From Ectopseudomonas composti (GTDB taxonomy: Bacteria > Pseudomonadota > Gammaproteobacteria > Pseudomonadales > Pseudomonadaceae): a DNA stretch of 21,435 nt. Made by a program: the position numbers and the translations under genes. Below, piece by piece: positions 9,012-16,547 of this stretch. How positions within the stretch are numbered: the stretch's first letter is position 1; every line of letters begins with the position of its first letter. The stretch lies in the NCBI GenBank assembly GCA_946886245.1, contig CAMPIF010000015.1, positions 1 to 21,435 on the forward strand, in the 5' to 3' direction. The notes beneath the pieces are model-generated. The model saw nothing but the letters and a program-made list of their open reading frames with translations. It had not been told where the DNA came from and ran no database searches.

Positions 9012-9497
9012 CTACGACTCCCCATGTAAAACTCGAACACACTCACCCGCCACTGGCACAGACACCAGCAGCGTACGTAGGACAACGGGTTGCAAAGAGG
9101 GGTTCTTGGCAACGCGAGCGGCGCGCCAGCGAACCATCAGCCAACTGGCGAACAGGCCACCAAGGCCGGCCAGGATCACCAGAGGCTCGGAAAGCCCCAG
9201 ACCATCGGCCAGCAGCGCAGCGGCGAACAGCCCCAGAAGCGGAAGCAGATAAACCAGCAGAGAACTGCGCACCAGCAGATCTTCGCGCACACCGATGATC
9301 ACGCTATCGCCAATCGCCAGCTGCCTTTGACTGAGCGCACGCACATAGCCGCGCTGACGACCCACACCGAGACGATCCATCAGCCCCTGACCACAAGCCG
9401 CATTGGCCGAGCAACTGGAGCAGGTGCTCTTGCGCAGCGTCTCGACCCAGACAGCGCCGGGCTCGAGCGCCACTACACGCCCCTGCTCCTCGATCAT
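9012..9497 (-). CDS. mucC: MucC/RseC family membrane protein
   Basis: MucC belongs to the RseC family of inner-membrane proteins encoded in sigma-E-type operons. It has a modest, poorly defined effect on AlgU activity. The 161-residue protein has an N-terminal cysteine cluster, C26-x2-C29-x5-C35 (CSSCSANAAC), suited to a metal or Fe-S site. Two membrane segments follow (about 78-97 and 105-123, SSLLVYLLPLLGLFAAALLA and LVILAGLGGLFASWLMVRW). The start ATG overlaps the mucB stop as ATGA, which indicates coupling. RseC relatives are also linked to SoxR reduction (the Rsx system); which role applies here cannot be told. Confidence 0.93.
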   Translation of the reverse strand: MIEEQGRVVALEPGAVWVETLRKSTCSSCSANAACGQGLMDRLGVGRQRGYVRALSQRQLAIGDSVIIGVREDLLVRSSLLVYLLPLLGLFAAALLADGLGLSEPLVILAGLGGLFASWLMVRWRAARVAKNPSLQPVVLRTLLVSVPVAGECVRVLHGES

Positions 9498-10441
9498 TGG
9501 CCAGCCTGTTCAGGCACTCCAGCGCGCATGGACAAGGCGTTGCGCTCGGCAGTTCCCAGTGGAATCTCACCGACCACGGTCACCATCACGTCACCTGCAT
9601 CGGTGCTCATCCGCCGCGAAACGGCGACGGTCGGGCCCAGCTGACTGCGCGCGTCCTCGACGACGCGACCTTTGAGCGGCTCGAGAAAAACCGAGAATCG
9701 CGCCAGCCCATCGCCGTACATCAGGTAGGTGACGGACTCATCAGAGGAAGGCTCGCGGCGCACCCGCGCAGTGGTCAGGGTAAAGCCCGGCGGCAACCAG
9801 TCGGATCGCCAGCTACCGTCGGCCATGCTGTCGGCAGCGCGCAAGCGCACCGGCCTGCAACTCGAACTCGGCTGCATGGCATTTTCAGTAGGCACCGACG
9901 TGTCCAGCTGGGCGAACTGGAAACGCTCCAGAAGCTGGCCACGCTCGTTCAGCAGCAGGGATTTCAACGGCAGACCGGTCTCCCGATCCAGATGCAATTC
10001 GAAGCCGTAGCGATGTTGGTCCTTGGGTGCCAGCACCAGCACGGCCGCCGGACGATTGGCGATGCGCGACTGACCCACGACACGAATGTCGTACCAGTTA
10101 CCCAACTGCTCGACAGCCAACTGGCGAGCAGACCAGGCCTGCCCCTCACTGACCTGGTCGGCCAACGCACCACTGACGCACTGAGCCTGGCCATCGACTT
10201 TCAGCACCTCCTGGGCAGGCCCATCGAGCTGCAGAAGGCGTTCGCGAACTTCGCCCCCCTCCTCCACCCGATGCCACACGGCATGGGTGGAAAAACTCCC
10301 ATTGCGCTCATAGATAAACGTACCCTGGAAGCTTTGCTGGCGCTCTGCCGCAGCGAGGCGCCCGAGCAAGTCTTGCACCTCGGCGGCCTGAACCGGCAAC
10401 GCCAGCAGACCACCGAGAAGATAGAGGGGAATCGCGCGCAT
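9494..10441 (-). CDS. mucB: MucB/RseB periplasmic regulator of the AlgU anti-sigma factor
   Basis: MucB binds the periplasmic part of MucA and shields it from cleavage by the AlgW protease; lipid or LPS signals release it. The 315-residue protein has a signal peptide (about 1-19, cleavage near PVQAA-EV). A large N-terminal lipoprotein-carrier-like domain (QSFQGTFIYERNG and following, about 25-180) precedes a smaller C-terminal domain (about 205-305, with WLPPGFTL and the MYGDGLARFSVFLEPL segment). A strong AAGGAG lies just before the ATG, 15 bp after mucA. The end overlaps mucC by 4 bases. Length and context match P. aeruginosa MucB. Confidence 0.96.
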   Translation of the reverse strand: MRAIPLYLLGGLLALPVQAAEVQDLLGRLAAAERQQSFQGTFIYERNGSFSTHAVWHRVEEGGEVRERLLQLDGPAQEVLKVDGQAQCVSGALADQVSEGQAWSARQLAVEQLGNWYDIRVVGQSRIANRPAAVLVLAPKDQHRYGFELHLDRETGLPLKSLLLNERGQLLERFQFAQLDTSVPTENAMQPSSSCRPVRLRAADSMADGSWRSDWLPPGFTLTTARVRREPSSDESVTYLMYGDGLARFSVFLEPLKGRVVEDARSQLGPTVAVSRRMSTDAGDVMVTVVGEIPLGTAERNALSMRAGVPEQAGQ

Positions 10442-10456
10442 GTGACTCCTTAGCGC

Positions 10457-11029
10457 TTAGCGGTTTTCCAGACTTGCAGCACGAGCATAAGGCAGAGCGG
10501 TTTCACCGGTACCCATCACGGCTTCCTGCGCATGTTGACGCAAGTAGCTCGGCAAGCGCTGCTCATGCCAGCTGGCGGTACCCACCTCGGCAGGCTCACC
10601 GGCTTCCTCGCTGCTGTTGTAGCCCGCGAGCAGTGCAGGACCTTGCACCTGCGGCACCGAGAGTACCGGAGAAGCTTCCTGCTGGGCCAGTTGAGCGCCA
10701 CTCAGGTCATCCTGATTGTAGAAGCGCACACCCGCCAGCACTGCAACGGTCACCGATGCTGCCACGGCTACACGCCCGACACTGCGCCAGATCGGCGTCT
10801 TGCGTGCCGGGACGGCTTCGTCGACCAGCGCCGCAGAGACCGCAGCTGCAATATCCAGTTGCGGCACCAACAGCTCACGGTGCATGGCTGCACGAGCGAT
10901 CTGGTAACGCGACCAGGTGCCACGCAGCTCGCCATCCTCACTGGCTGCAAGCACACGCCGCAGCTCCAGTTCGTCCGCTTCGTTATCCATCACCGCGGAC
11001 AGCGATTCCTGCAGGGTTTCACGACTCAT
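10457..11029 (-). CDS. mucA: Anti-sigma factor MucA
   Basis: MucA is a single-pass inner-membrane protein that holds AlgU inactive; stepwise proteolysis by AlgW and MucP frees the sigma factor and turns on alginate and envelope-stress genes. The 190 residues comprise an N-terminal cytoplasmic sigma-binding domain (ESLSAVMDNEADELELRRVL, about 1-78), one membrane segment (about 82-102) and a periplasmic tail. The LLAGYN segment (A135-G136) corresponds to the AlgW cleavage site known in P. aeruginosa. The frame is intact to the end, so there is no mucA22-like truncation and a non-mucoid state is expected. AGAGGA precedes the ATG, 30 bp after algU. Confidence 0.96.
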   Translation of the reverse strand: MSRETLQESLSAVMDNEADELELRRVLAASEDGELRGTWSRYQIARAAMHRELLVPQLDIAAAVSAALVDEAVPARKTPIWRSVGRVAVAASVTVAVLAGVRFYNQDDLSGAQLAQQEASPVLSVPQVQGPALLAGYNSSEEAGEPAEVGTASWHEQRLPSYLRQHAQEAVMGTGETALPYARAASLENR

Positions 11030-11059
11030 GGTGTTCCTCTCTTGGCTGTCGCCGCTGCC

Positions 11060-11641
11060 TTAGGTTTCCTGCAACAGAGGCTGCAGGGACTTATCAATTG
11101 CCTCACGCGCACGGAAGATCCGCGAACGCACCGTACCGACCGGACACTGCATGACGCCGGCAATGTCCTCGTAACTCAAGCCCTCGAACTCACGCAGGGT
11201 CAGAGCCGTGCGCAGGTCATCCGGCAACTGGGCGATGGTTCGATGCACGGTGGCTTCGATCTCGTCGCGCAGCAATGCCCGCTCCGGTGACTCGATGTCC
11301 TTGAGGCCGTGATCGCCGTCATAGAACTCCGCGTCATCGCTACTGACATCACTATCCGGCGGCCGCCGACCGCGGGACACCAGATAATTCTTCGCCGTGT
11401 TGATGGCGATGCGGTACAGCCATGTATAGAACGCGCTGTCACCGCGAAAGTTTCCAAGCGCTCGATAAGCTTTTACGAACGCTTCCTGAGCGACATCCTG
11501 AGCCTCGTGGGTGTCGTGCACGAATCGCACGATCAGACCGAGGATCTTGTGCTGATACTTCAATACCAACAGATCGAAGGCACGCTTGTCGCCACGCTGC
11601 ACTCGCTCGACCAGTTGCTGATCATCTTCCTGGGTTAGCAT
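11060..11641 (-). CDS. algU: RNA polymerase sigma factor AlgU (AlgT/RpoE, sigma-22)
   Basis: AlgU is the ECF sigma factor for envelope stress and alginate synthesis in Pseudomonas. The 193 residues match the family. Region 2 (about 20-90) includes HDTHEAQDVAQEAFVKAYRA and FYTWLYRIAINTAKNYLV. Region 4 (about 130-190) includes the helix-turn-helix EGLSYEDIAGVMQCPVGTVR. ATG at 11641 has GAGGAG five bases upstream. The gene is first in algU-mucA-mucB-mucC-mucD and is preceded by two AlgU-type promoters, so it is autoregulated; MucA and MucB provide negative feedback. The protein shows nothing unusual. Confidence 0.98.
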   Translation of the reverse strand: MLTQEDDQQLVERVQRGDKRAFDLLVLKYQHKILGLIVRFVHDTHEAQDVAQEAFVKAYRALGNFRGDSAFYTWLYRIAINTAKNYLVSRGRRPPDSDVSSDDAEFYDGDHGLKDIESPERALLRDEIEATVHRTIAQLPDDLRTALTLREFEGLSYEDIAGVMQCPVGTVRSRIFRAREAIDKSLQPLLQET

Positions 11642-11826
11642 GCACTCTCCTCGTAACGCTCGGAGGAGGTTTGCGCCCGTAAGCGAATCAGCCTGCCAAG
11701 ATAGACTCGGGTCTTACGCAAAAGTTCTCCCCTCCAAGCAAGCTTCCCGCAGAGTTTTCTTCCCTCTGCCTGGAATGGCGCGAGCGAAACCTTTCCGCTC
11801 GCGCAAATAATCTTATCGCCGCTCAT
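11635..11826 (-). CDS. Hypothetical 63-codon ORF in the algU leader
   Basis: From ATG at 11826 the minus strand is open for 63 codons (MSGDKIICASGKVS at the start, RAQTSSERYEESAC at the end). The stop lies at 11635, so the ORF overlaps the algU start by 7 bases in another frame. GGAGG lies eight bases before the ATG, a good ribosome binding site. Only transcripts from the upstream AlgU-type promoter (-10 at 11895-11899) would contain the ORF; the proximal promoter starts inside it. The product is basic, with no recognised domain. It may be a leader ORF coupled to algU, or chance; no family is known to me. Confidence 0.3.
   Translation of the reverse strand: MSGDKIICASGKVSLAPFQAEGRKLCGKLAWRGELLRKTRVYLGRLIRLRAQTSSERYEESAC
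11701..11727 (-). promoter_or_regulatory. AlgU-dependent promoter, algU P1 equivalent
   Basis: On the minus strand, -35 GAACTT (11722-11727) and -10 TCTAT (11701-11705) are separated by 16 bases. This fits the AlgU/sigma-E consensus GAACTT-N16/17-TCtga and the autoregulated algU P1 promoter of P. aeruginosa. Transcription would begin near 11694, about 53 bases before algU. Confidence 0.85.
11778..11804. other. GC-rich hairpin in the algU leader
   Basis: The 9-bp arms GCGCGAGCG (11778-11786) and CGCTCGCGC (11796-11804) are perfect reverse complements; AAA and TTT in the loop can extend the stem. It lies between the two AlgU-type promoters, so it appears only in transcripts from the distal promoter, and it falls inside the 63-codon leader ORF. 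No T-run follows on the minus strand, so it is not a plain terminator. Confidence 0.6.
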
Positions 11827-11894
11827 TTCCACATCCTCCGCCGACTTCAGATGCAGGCACGCGCAAGCGCTCTCCCTTATATGGGCGACCTTCT

Positions 11895-11921
11895 ATGGAA
11901 CCTTAATGACTAAGAAAGTTC
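11895..11921 (-). promoter_or_regulatory. Second AlgU-type promoter, algU P3 equivalent
   Basis: GAACTT (minus strand, 11916-11921) is followed after 16 bases by TCCAT (11895-11899), a partial match to the -10 consensus TCtga. P. aeruginosa has two AlgU-dependent promoters before algU, called P1 and P3, and this position fits the distal one. Transcripts would begin near 11888 and carry a leader of about 250 bases. Confidence 0.65.
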
Positions 11922-11971
11922 CCGAGCACCGCGGTCGGTCATAAGAGCCTCTTCAGTATCTGCGAGCTAGA

Positions 11972-12054
11972 GCCCTGCAAGGCGAAGGCAAGCGAGGACG
12001 CGGAATTTACAGCTGTAAATGAGCAGTCCAAGATTGGCTTCAACGCAGCAGGGC
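11972..12054. repeat. 83-bp imperfect palindrome between algU and nadB
   Basis: The outer arms GCCCTGC (11972-11978) and GCAGGGC (12048-12054), the inner pairs GAAG/CTTC (11984-11987 with 12038-12041) and GGAC/GTCC (11996-11999 with 12026-12029), and a perfect 16-bp core palindrome ATTTACAGCTGTAAAT (12005-12020) all share one centre near 12013. The whole could fold as a long hairpin. It lies upstream of both divergent promoter regions. It may be a dispersed intergenic repeat or an operator. Confidence 0.6.
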
Positions 12055-12092
12055 CGACGCGCAGCGGATACTGATGTGGCTCTGGCTGGCTA

Positions 12093-12119
12093 TTGTGCCG
12101 CCGCCCCTCTCTATATACT
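12093..12119 (+). promoter_or_regulatory. Possible nadB promoter
   Basis: A good -10 TATACT lies at 12114-12119, placing a start point near 12126 and a leader of about 22 bases before the nadB ATG at 12148. The best -35, TTGTGC (12093-12098), is only 15 bases away, so the call rests mainly on the -10 and its position. Confidence 0.4.
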
Positions 12120-12147
12120 AGGGCTCGCTTTCACGCGGAACTCGGAC

Positions 12148-13779
12148 ATGAGCCAACACTTGCAGCACGATGTTCTGGTCATCGGCAGCGGCGCCGCTGG
12201 CCTGACGCTCGCCCTCACCCTGCCTTCCCATCTGCGCATCGCAGTATTGAGCAAAGGCAAGCTGGCCAATGGCTCGACCTACTGGGCGCAAGGCGGCGTG
12301 GCAGCCGTTCTGGACGATACCGACACGGTCGAATCCCACGTCGCCGACACCCTCAATGCCGGTGCAGGCCTGTGCAGCGAAGACGCCGTGCGCTTCACCG
12401 TAGAACACAGCCGCGAGGCCATCCAGTGGCTGATCGATCAGGGCGTCCCTTTCACCCGGGACGATGAAACCGCGCGCGAGGACGGCGGCTTCGAGTTCCA
12501 CCTGACCCGCGAGGGCGGCCACAGCCATCGACGCATCATCCACGCAGCCGACGCCACTGGCGCGGCAATTTTCAACACCCTGCTGGAACAGGCCCGGCAA
12601 CGTCCGAACATCGAGTTGCTGGAGCAGCGCGTCGCTGTCGACCTGATCACCGAGCGCAAGCTCGGCCTGAATGGCGAGCGCTGCCTGGGCGCTTACGTGC
12701 TGGATCGTGATCGCGGTGAAGTGGATACCTTCAGCGCGCGCTTCGTGATTCTCGCCACCGGCGGCGCGGCCAAGGTCTACCTCTACACCAGCAACCCGGA
12801 CGGTGCCTGTGGCGATGGCATCGCCATGGCCTGGCGTGCCGGTTGTCGCGTGGGCAACCTGGAGTTCAATCAGTTCCACCCGACCTGCCTGTATCACCCG
12901 CTGGCCAAGAGTTTCCTGGTCACCGAAGCCGTGCGCGGCGAAGGCGGCTTGCTCAAGCTGCCCAATGGCGAACGCTTCATGCAGCGTTTCGATGAGCGCG
13001 CCGAGCTGGCGCCGCGCGATATCGTTGCCCGCGCCATCGACCACGAAATGAAGCGCCTGGGTGTCGACTGCGTGTACCTGGACATCAGTCACAAGCCGGC
13101 CGAGTTCATCAAGAGTCACTTCCCCACCGTCTACGAACGCTGCCTGGGCTTTGGCATCGACATCACCAAGCAGGCCATTCCGGTCGTACCGGCGGCGCAT
13201 TACACCTGCGGCGGCGTGGTGGTCGACCAGCATGGCCGCACCGATGTGCCCGGCCTTTACGCCATCGGCGAAACCAGCTTCACCGGCCTGCATGGCGCCA
13301 ACCGCATGGCCAGCAATTCGCTGCTTGAATGCTTCGTCTATGCGCGTTCGGCCTGCGCCGATATCACCGGGCAGCTGGACGCCATCGACATGCCCGCCAA
13401 CCTGCCGGGCTGGGACGCCAGCCAGGTGACCGACTCGGACGAGGACGTGATCATCGCCCACAACTGGGATGAGCTGCGCCGCTTCATGTGGGACTACGTC
13501 GGCATCGTGCGCACCAACAAGCGCCTGCAGCGCGCGCAACACCGCGTGCGCCTGCTGCTGGACGAGATCGACGAGTTCTATTCGAACTACAAGGTCAGTC
13601 GCGACCTGATCGAGCTGCGCAACCTCGCACTGGTCGCCGAGCTGATGATCAGCTCGGCCATGCAGCGCCATGAAAGCCGAGGGCTGCATTACACCCTTGA
13701 CTATCCCGAGCAGCTGGCCGAAGCCCGCGATACTATTCTGACGCCGCCGTCCCAGGCTCAGCCCAGCGCCGCCGGCTGA
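12148..13779 (+). CDS. nadB: L-aspartate oxidase
   Basis: NadB oxidises L-aspartate to iminoaspartate with FAD, the first step of de novo NAD synthesis; NadA uses the product. The 543-residue protein is in the succinate dehydrogenase/fumarate reductase flavoprotein superfamily. It shows the FAD motif VIGSGAAG (11-18), [20 protein letters not shown], the substrate region [21 protein letters not shown] (written here in part), [17 protein letters not shown] and [21 protein letters not shown] helical C-terminal domain follows. The frame is open to an ATG at 12019, but ATG at 12148 begins the conserved N-terminus [15 protein letters not shown]. The gene diverges from algU, as in P. aeruginosa, and its last 47 bases overlap the convergent ygfX gene. 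Confidence 0.97.
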   Translation: MSQHLQHDVLVIGSGAAGLTLALTLPSHLRIAVLSKGKLANGSTYWAQGGVAAVLDDTDTVESHVADTLNAGAGLCSEDAVRFTVEHSREAIQWLIDQGVPFTRDDETAREDGGFEFHLTREGGHSHRRIIHAADATGAAIFNTLLEQARQRPNIELLEQRVAVDLITERKLGLNGERCLGAYVLDRDRGEVDTFSARFVILATGGAAKVYLYTSNPDGACGDGIAMAWRAGCRVGNLEFNQFHPTCLYHPLAKSFLVTEAVRGEGGLLKLPNGERFMQRFDERAELAPRDIVARAIDHEMKRLGVDCVYLDISHKPAEFIKSHFPTVYERCLGFGIDITKQAIPVVPAAHYTCGGVVVDQHGRTDVPGLYAIGETSFTGLHGANRMASNSLLECFVYARSACADITGQLDAIDMPANLPGWDASQVTDSDEDVIIAHNWDELRRFMWDYVGIVRTNKRLQRAQHRVRLLLDEIDEFYSNYKVSRDLIELRNLALVAELMISSAMQRHESRGLHYTLDYPEQLAEARDTILTPPSQAQPSAAG

Positions 13780-14200
13780 ACTTCAGACGCAGACGCAGGC
13801 GCCGATGCTGCTCGGGCGCCAGCGCATCGCGGGCAATGCACAGCCCGCGACTGCAACGCTGGCCTGGCAGGCGATAACGCAGCACGACCGCCAGCGGCAA
13901 CGCCAGACTGTCAGGACGCAGCTGCACCGCCTGCCAGCCGGCTGCAGCGCTGTACAGATGCCAGCCGAGGCCATCACGGCGCAGCCCCGTGATGGCCTGC
14001 GGCGCAGTCAACAGGACATGTCGCGGCAGCACCCAGGCCGCATGTGCCAGACACGCCGCGAGTGACAGCAGCCTTGACCAGATGGGAATGTCGGCCAGCC
14101 ACGGCGCCAGCAAGGCCAGCGCCAGGACCGACAGATAGAGCCTCAGCAGCCAGCGCGATGGCTGCCAACGGCACTCGAAGACATCACTTGGGCTGGACAC
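13733..14200 (-). CDS. ygfX: YgfX (CptA-like) membrane protein
   Basis: This 155-residue protein has two close N-terminal membrane segments (about 18-35 and 42-58) and a basic soluble C-terminal part ending in [14 protein letters not shown]. That is the layout of the YgfX/CptA family encoded beside sdhE. In E. coli YgfX was described as a toxin affecting cell shape with SdhE as its partner (CptAB); whether that holds in Pseudomonas is uncertain. The start is probably GTG at 14200, giving the [17 protein letters not shown] beginning and a 17-base overlap with the sdhE end. The last 47 bases overlap the end of nadB on the other strand. Confidence 0.8.
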   Translation of the reverse strand: MSSPSDVFECRWQPSRWLLRLYLSVLALALLAPWLADIPIWSRLLSLAACLAHAAWVLPRHVLLTAPQAITGLRRDGLGWHLYSAAAGWQAVQLRPDSLALPLAVVLRYRLPGQRCSRGLCIARDALAPEQHRRLRLRLKFSRRRWAEPGTAASE

Positions 14201-14438
14201 GATCCAGGATCATTCGCACGATGTGGCGCAGGTCGGCATCCTCGGGCTCGCCGCGCTGCATGAACCAGCCGAACATGTCCTGATCCTCGCACTCCAGCAG
14301 CTTGCGGTAGCGCGCCTGGTTCTCGGCATCCAGGCTCGGGTACACCTCCCTGACGAAAGGCACCAGCAGCACGTCCAGCTCCAGCATGCCCCGGCGGCTA
14401 TGCCAGAACAGGCGATTCAGTTCACTTTGCTCAACCAT
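14184..14438 (-). CDS. sdhE: FAD assembly factor SdhE
   Basis: SdhE (formerly YgfY/CptB) helps attach FAD covalently to the flavoprotein subunit of succinate dehydrogenase. The 84-residue, all-helical protein shows the family RGxxE motif in [15 protein letters not shown] and the later [18 protein letters not shown] stretch. The frame is open upstream to 14585, but ATG at 14438 is clearly the start: GAGGAG lies eight bases upstream and a good promoter stands in the would-be extension. It is first in a two-gene unit with ygfX and divergent from ygfZ, the usual arrangement in gammaproteobacteria. Confidence 0.95.
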   Translation of the reverse strand: MVEQSELNRLFWHSRRGMLELDVLLVPFVREVYPSLDAENQARYRKLLECEDQDMFGWFMQRGEPEDADLRHIVRMILDRVQPK

Positions 14439-14465
14439 GCAACGGACTCCTCGAACGAGGGCGGC

Positions 14466-14494
14466 AGTATAACGGCGAATTGCCTCGCTGTTCA
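14466..14494 (-). promoter_or_regulatory. Probable sigma-70 promoter for sdhE-ygfX
   Basis: On the minus strand, -35 TGAACA (14489-14494) and -10 TATACT (14466-14471) are 17 bases apart. The start point would be near 14459, about 20 bases before the sdhE ATG. It is back to back with the ygfZ promoter. Confidence 0.6.
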
Positions 14495-14515
14495 CCGCGA
14501 CGCTGCGCAATTGCG

Positions 14516-14545
14516 CTGACAAGGCCCCACCCCGACCACTATGAT
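14516..14545 (+). promoter_or_regulatory. Probable sigma-70 promoter for ygfZ
   Basis: -35 CTGACA (14516-14521) and -10 TATGAT (14540-14545) are separated by 18 bases. The start point would be near 14552, about 32 bases before the ygfZ ATG. It probably also serves the HDOD gene downstream. Confidence 0.6.
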
Positions 14546-14583
14546 GAGGCCCCTGACCCTTATTCAGTGATTCGATTTGCATC

Positions 14584-15525
14584 ATGGCCGATAGCGCTTA
14601 CTTCACACTCCTCGATCACGAAGGCCTGCTCGCCGTACGCGGGGCGGACGCAGCCAAGTTCCTGCAGGGCCAAGTGACCTGCAACCTCAATTACCTCAGT
14701 GCCAGCCAGTCCAGCCTTGGCGCCCGCTGCACGCCCAAGGGTCGCATGCTGTCGAGCTTTCGCATCGTCCCGGTGGAAGACGGCTACCTGCTGGCCATGG
14801 CGCGCGAGCTGATCGAGTCGCAGCAGGCCGATCTGCAGAAATATGCAGTGTTCTCCAAATCCAGGCTCAGCGACGAAAGCGCCGCCTGGGTCCGCTTTGG
14901 CCTGGCGGGCGCCGATACCGTGCTGAGCGAGCTCGATCTGCAGCTGGGCAGCGCCAGTGATTCCCTGGCCAGCGCCGGCCAACTGCTCGCCGTACGCCTG
15001 AGCGATGGCCGCGCCGAGCTCTGGGCGCCAGCAGCGCAAGCGCAAGGACTGCAAGCCCACCTGGCCGCCCAGCTGCCGCAGGCACCCCTGAACGACTGGC
15101 TGCTGGCTCAGGTACGGGCGGGCGTGGGCCAGGTGTTCGGCGCCACACGTGAGCAGTTCATCCCGCAGATGATCAACCTGCAGGCCCTGGGCGGCGTGAG
15201 CTTCAAGAAGGGCTGTTACACCGGCCAGGAGATCGTCGCGCGCATGCAGTACCTGGGCAAACTCAAGCGCCGCCTGCAGCGCTTGCGTCTGGTCGCGGCA
15301 GCGCTACCGGCCGTCGGCGTCGAATTGTTCTCACCGGTGCATGGCTCCAGCGTTGGCGAAGTGGTGCTGGCGGCCCAGGCCGGCGACGCCATCGAGCTGC
15401 TCGCCGTGTTGCAGGAAGACGCCGTGAACGACGGCCGCATTCATCTCGGCAGCAGTGAAGGCCCGGCGCTGACCCTGCTCGACCTGCCCTATCAGCTGGA
15501 CGCCGACCTGGAAATCCAGCGCTGA
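14584..15525 (+). CDS. ygfZ: Folate-binding Fe-S cluster protein YgfZ
   Basis: YgfZ is a tetrahydrofolate-binding, GcvT-like cytoplasmic protein that supports the synthesis or repair of some Fe-S enzymes. The 313-residue protein has the hallmark [18 protein letters not shown] near residue 209, with the family's critical cysteine at C211. The N-terminal half ([28 protein letters not shown]) matches the folate-binding domain. ATG at 14584 fits the conserved N-terminus; no strong ribosome binding site precedes it. The gene diverges from sdhE, another cofactor-assembly factor for respiratory enzymes. The HDOD gene follows after 46 bp and is probably co-transcribed. Confidence 0.95.
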   Translation: MADSAYFTLLDHEGLLAVRGADAAKFLQGQVTCNLNYLSASQSSLGARCTPKGRMLSSFRIVPVEDGYLLAMARELIESQQADLQKYAVFSKSRLSDESAAWVRFGLAGADTVLSELDLQLGSASDSLASAGQLLAVRLSDGRAELWAPAAQAQGLQAHLAAQLPQAPLNDWLLAQVRAGVGQVFGATREQFIPQMINLQALGGVSFKKGCYTGQEIVARMQYLGKLKRRLQRLRLVAAALPAVGVELFSPVHGSSVGEVVLAAQAGDAIELLAVLQEDAVNDGRIHLGSSEGPALTLLDLPYQLDADLEIQR

Positions 15526-15571
15526 CTGAATTTCCCCGGCACCGTATCGAATCGCCTAAGAGAGCCATTTC

Positions 15572-16408
15572 ATGAGCAAGCTTGCCGAAAAAGTCCAACA
15601 GGAACTGATCCACGCCATCGAAAACGATGAGCTGGTACTGCCCACCCTGCCCGAGGTCGCACTGCGGGTGCGTGAAGCAGCGGAAGACCCGGATATCGGC
15701 ATCCCGCAGATCAGCAAGGTCATCGGTAACGACGCGGCCCTCACCGCGCGCATCATCAAGGTGGTCAACAGCCCGCTGCTGCGCAGCAACAAGGAAATCA
15801 CCGACCTGCAGATGGCCGTCAGCCGCCTGGGCATCAACTACACCTGCAACCTGGCCACTGGCCTGGCCATGGAGCAGATGTTCCAGGCCACCAGCGATGT
15901 GGTCGACCGCAAGATGCGCGAAGTGTGGAACAAGAGCACCGAGATCGCCGGTATCTGTCACGTGCTGTGCCGCCACTACACCCGCCTGATGCCGGACCAG
16001 GCCACGCTCGCCGGCCTGGTGCACCAGATCGGTGTGCTGCCGATCCTCACCTACGCCGAAGAGCACAACGAACTGCTGGCCGACTCCATCAGCCTCAACC
16101 ATGTGATCGAGCAGATTCACCCGATCATCGGCGACAAGATCCTGCGCACCTGGGAGTTCCCTGAGCCTATCGCCATCGTGCCGAGTCAGTACCTGGACTT
16201 CACGCGCGACTCGGCCAAGGTCGATTACGTCGATATCGTCCAGGTCGCCACGCTGCAGAGCTACCTGGGCAGCGAGCACCCCTACACCCAGCTGGACTGG
16301 AGCAAGGTGCCGGCGTTCGCCAAGCTCGGCCTCGACCCACAGGTCGACATGCAGGCCGACGAAGACCTCTCCGCCGCCATGGAAGCGGCCATGAGCATGC
16401 TGCAATAA
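15572..16408 (+). CDS. HDOD domain protein
   Basis: The 278-residue protein is nearly all HDOD domain (about residues 20-225), a non-enzymatic relative of the HD phosphohydrolases found in bacterial signalling proteins. Typical segments are LPTLPEVALRVREAAEDPD, ISKVIGNDAALTARIIKVVN and LQMAVSRLGI. Where an active HD enzyme would have HD, this protein reads GLVHQIGVLPI, so phosphodiesterase activity is not expected. It has no signal peptide, membrane segment or attached GGDEF/EAL domain. The specific function is unknown; HDOD proteins elsewhere affect motility, biofilm or c-di-GMP-linked control. GAGAG lies upstream of the ATG. It follows ygfZ by 46 bp. Confidence 0.88.
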   Translation: MSKLAEKVQQELIHAIENDELVLPTLPEVALRVREAAEDPDIGIPQISKVIGNDAALTARIIKVVNSPLLRSNKEITDLQMAVSRLGINYTCNLATGLAMEQMFQATSDVVDRKMREVWNKSTEIAGICHVLCRHYTRLMPDQATLAGLVHQIGVLPILTYAEEHNELLADSISLNHVIEQIHPIIGDKILRTWEFPEPIAIVPSQYLDFTRDSAKVDYVDIVQVATLQSYLGSEHPYTQLDWSKVPAFAKLGLDPQVDMQADEDLSAAMEAAMSMLQ

Positions 16409-16417
16409 AAGCATCTC

Positions 16418-16502
16418 GCCATGGATGGCAAAAAATTGTCGGAAGCAATTTTTGACGTCGCTGCGCGACGGCCCGAAGGGTGATCTACAGGGATGTAGAT
16501 CA
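16418..16502. repeat. Chain of five short hairpins after the HDOD gene
   Basis: Five inverted repeats follow one another with little space between: GCCAT/ATGGC (16418-16429), AAAAATTG/CAATTTTT (16431-16453), CGTCG/CGACG (16456-16470), CCC/GGG (16472-16480) and TGATCTACA/TGTAGATCA (16481-16502, 4-base loop). They fill most of the 139-bp gap before the next gene. No T-tract follows the strongest one. The set probably ends or protects the HDOD mRNA and looks like a modular intergenic repeat. Confidence 0.65.
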
Positions 16503-16547
16503 CAAAACGCCTCTACACTCGAGTGACTCGTTTGAGGAAGTAGAGCC

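Noticed and set aside
7532..9298. A 588-codon plus-strand frame across mucD and mucC
   Set aside because: It is the mirror of well-supported minus-strand genes and shows no recognisable domain.
12019..12147. A 43-residue N-terminal extension of nadB
   Set aside because: It begins inside the large palindrome and would start upstream of the likely promoter; family similarity begins at 12148.
12118..13689. A 523-codon open frame antisense to nadB
   Set aside because: nadB has all family motifs on the plus strand. The antisense product is low-complexity, rich in A, G, H and Q, as expected from the complement of a high-GC gene.
14439..14585. A 49-residue N-terminal extension of sdhE
   Set aside because: The extension covers both divergent promoters, and a strong ribosome binding site stands before the ATG at 14438.
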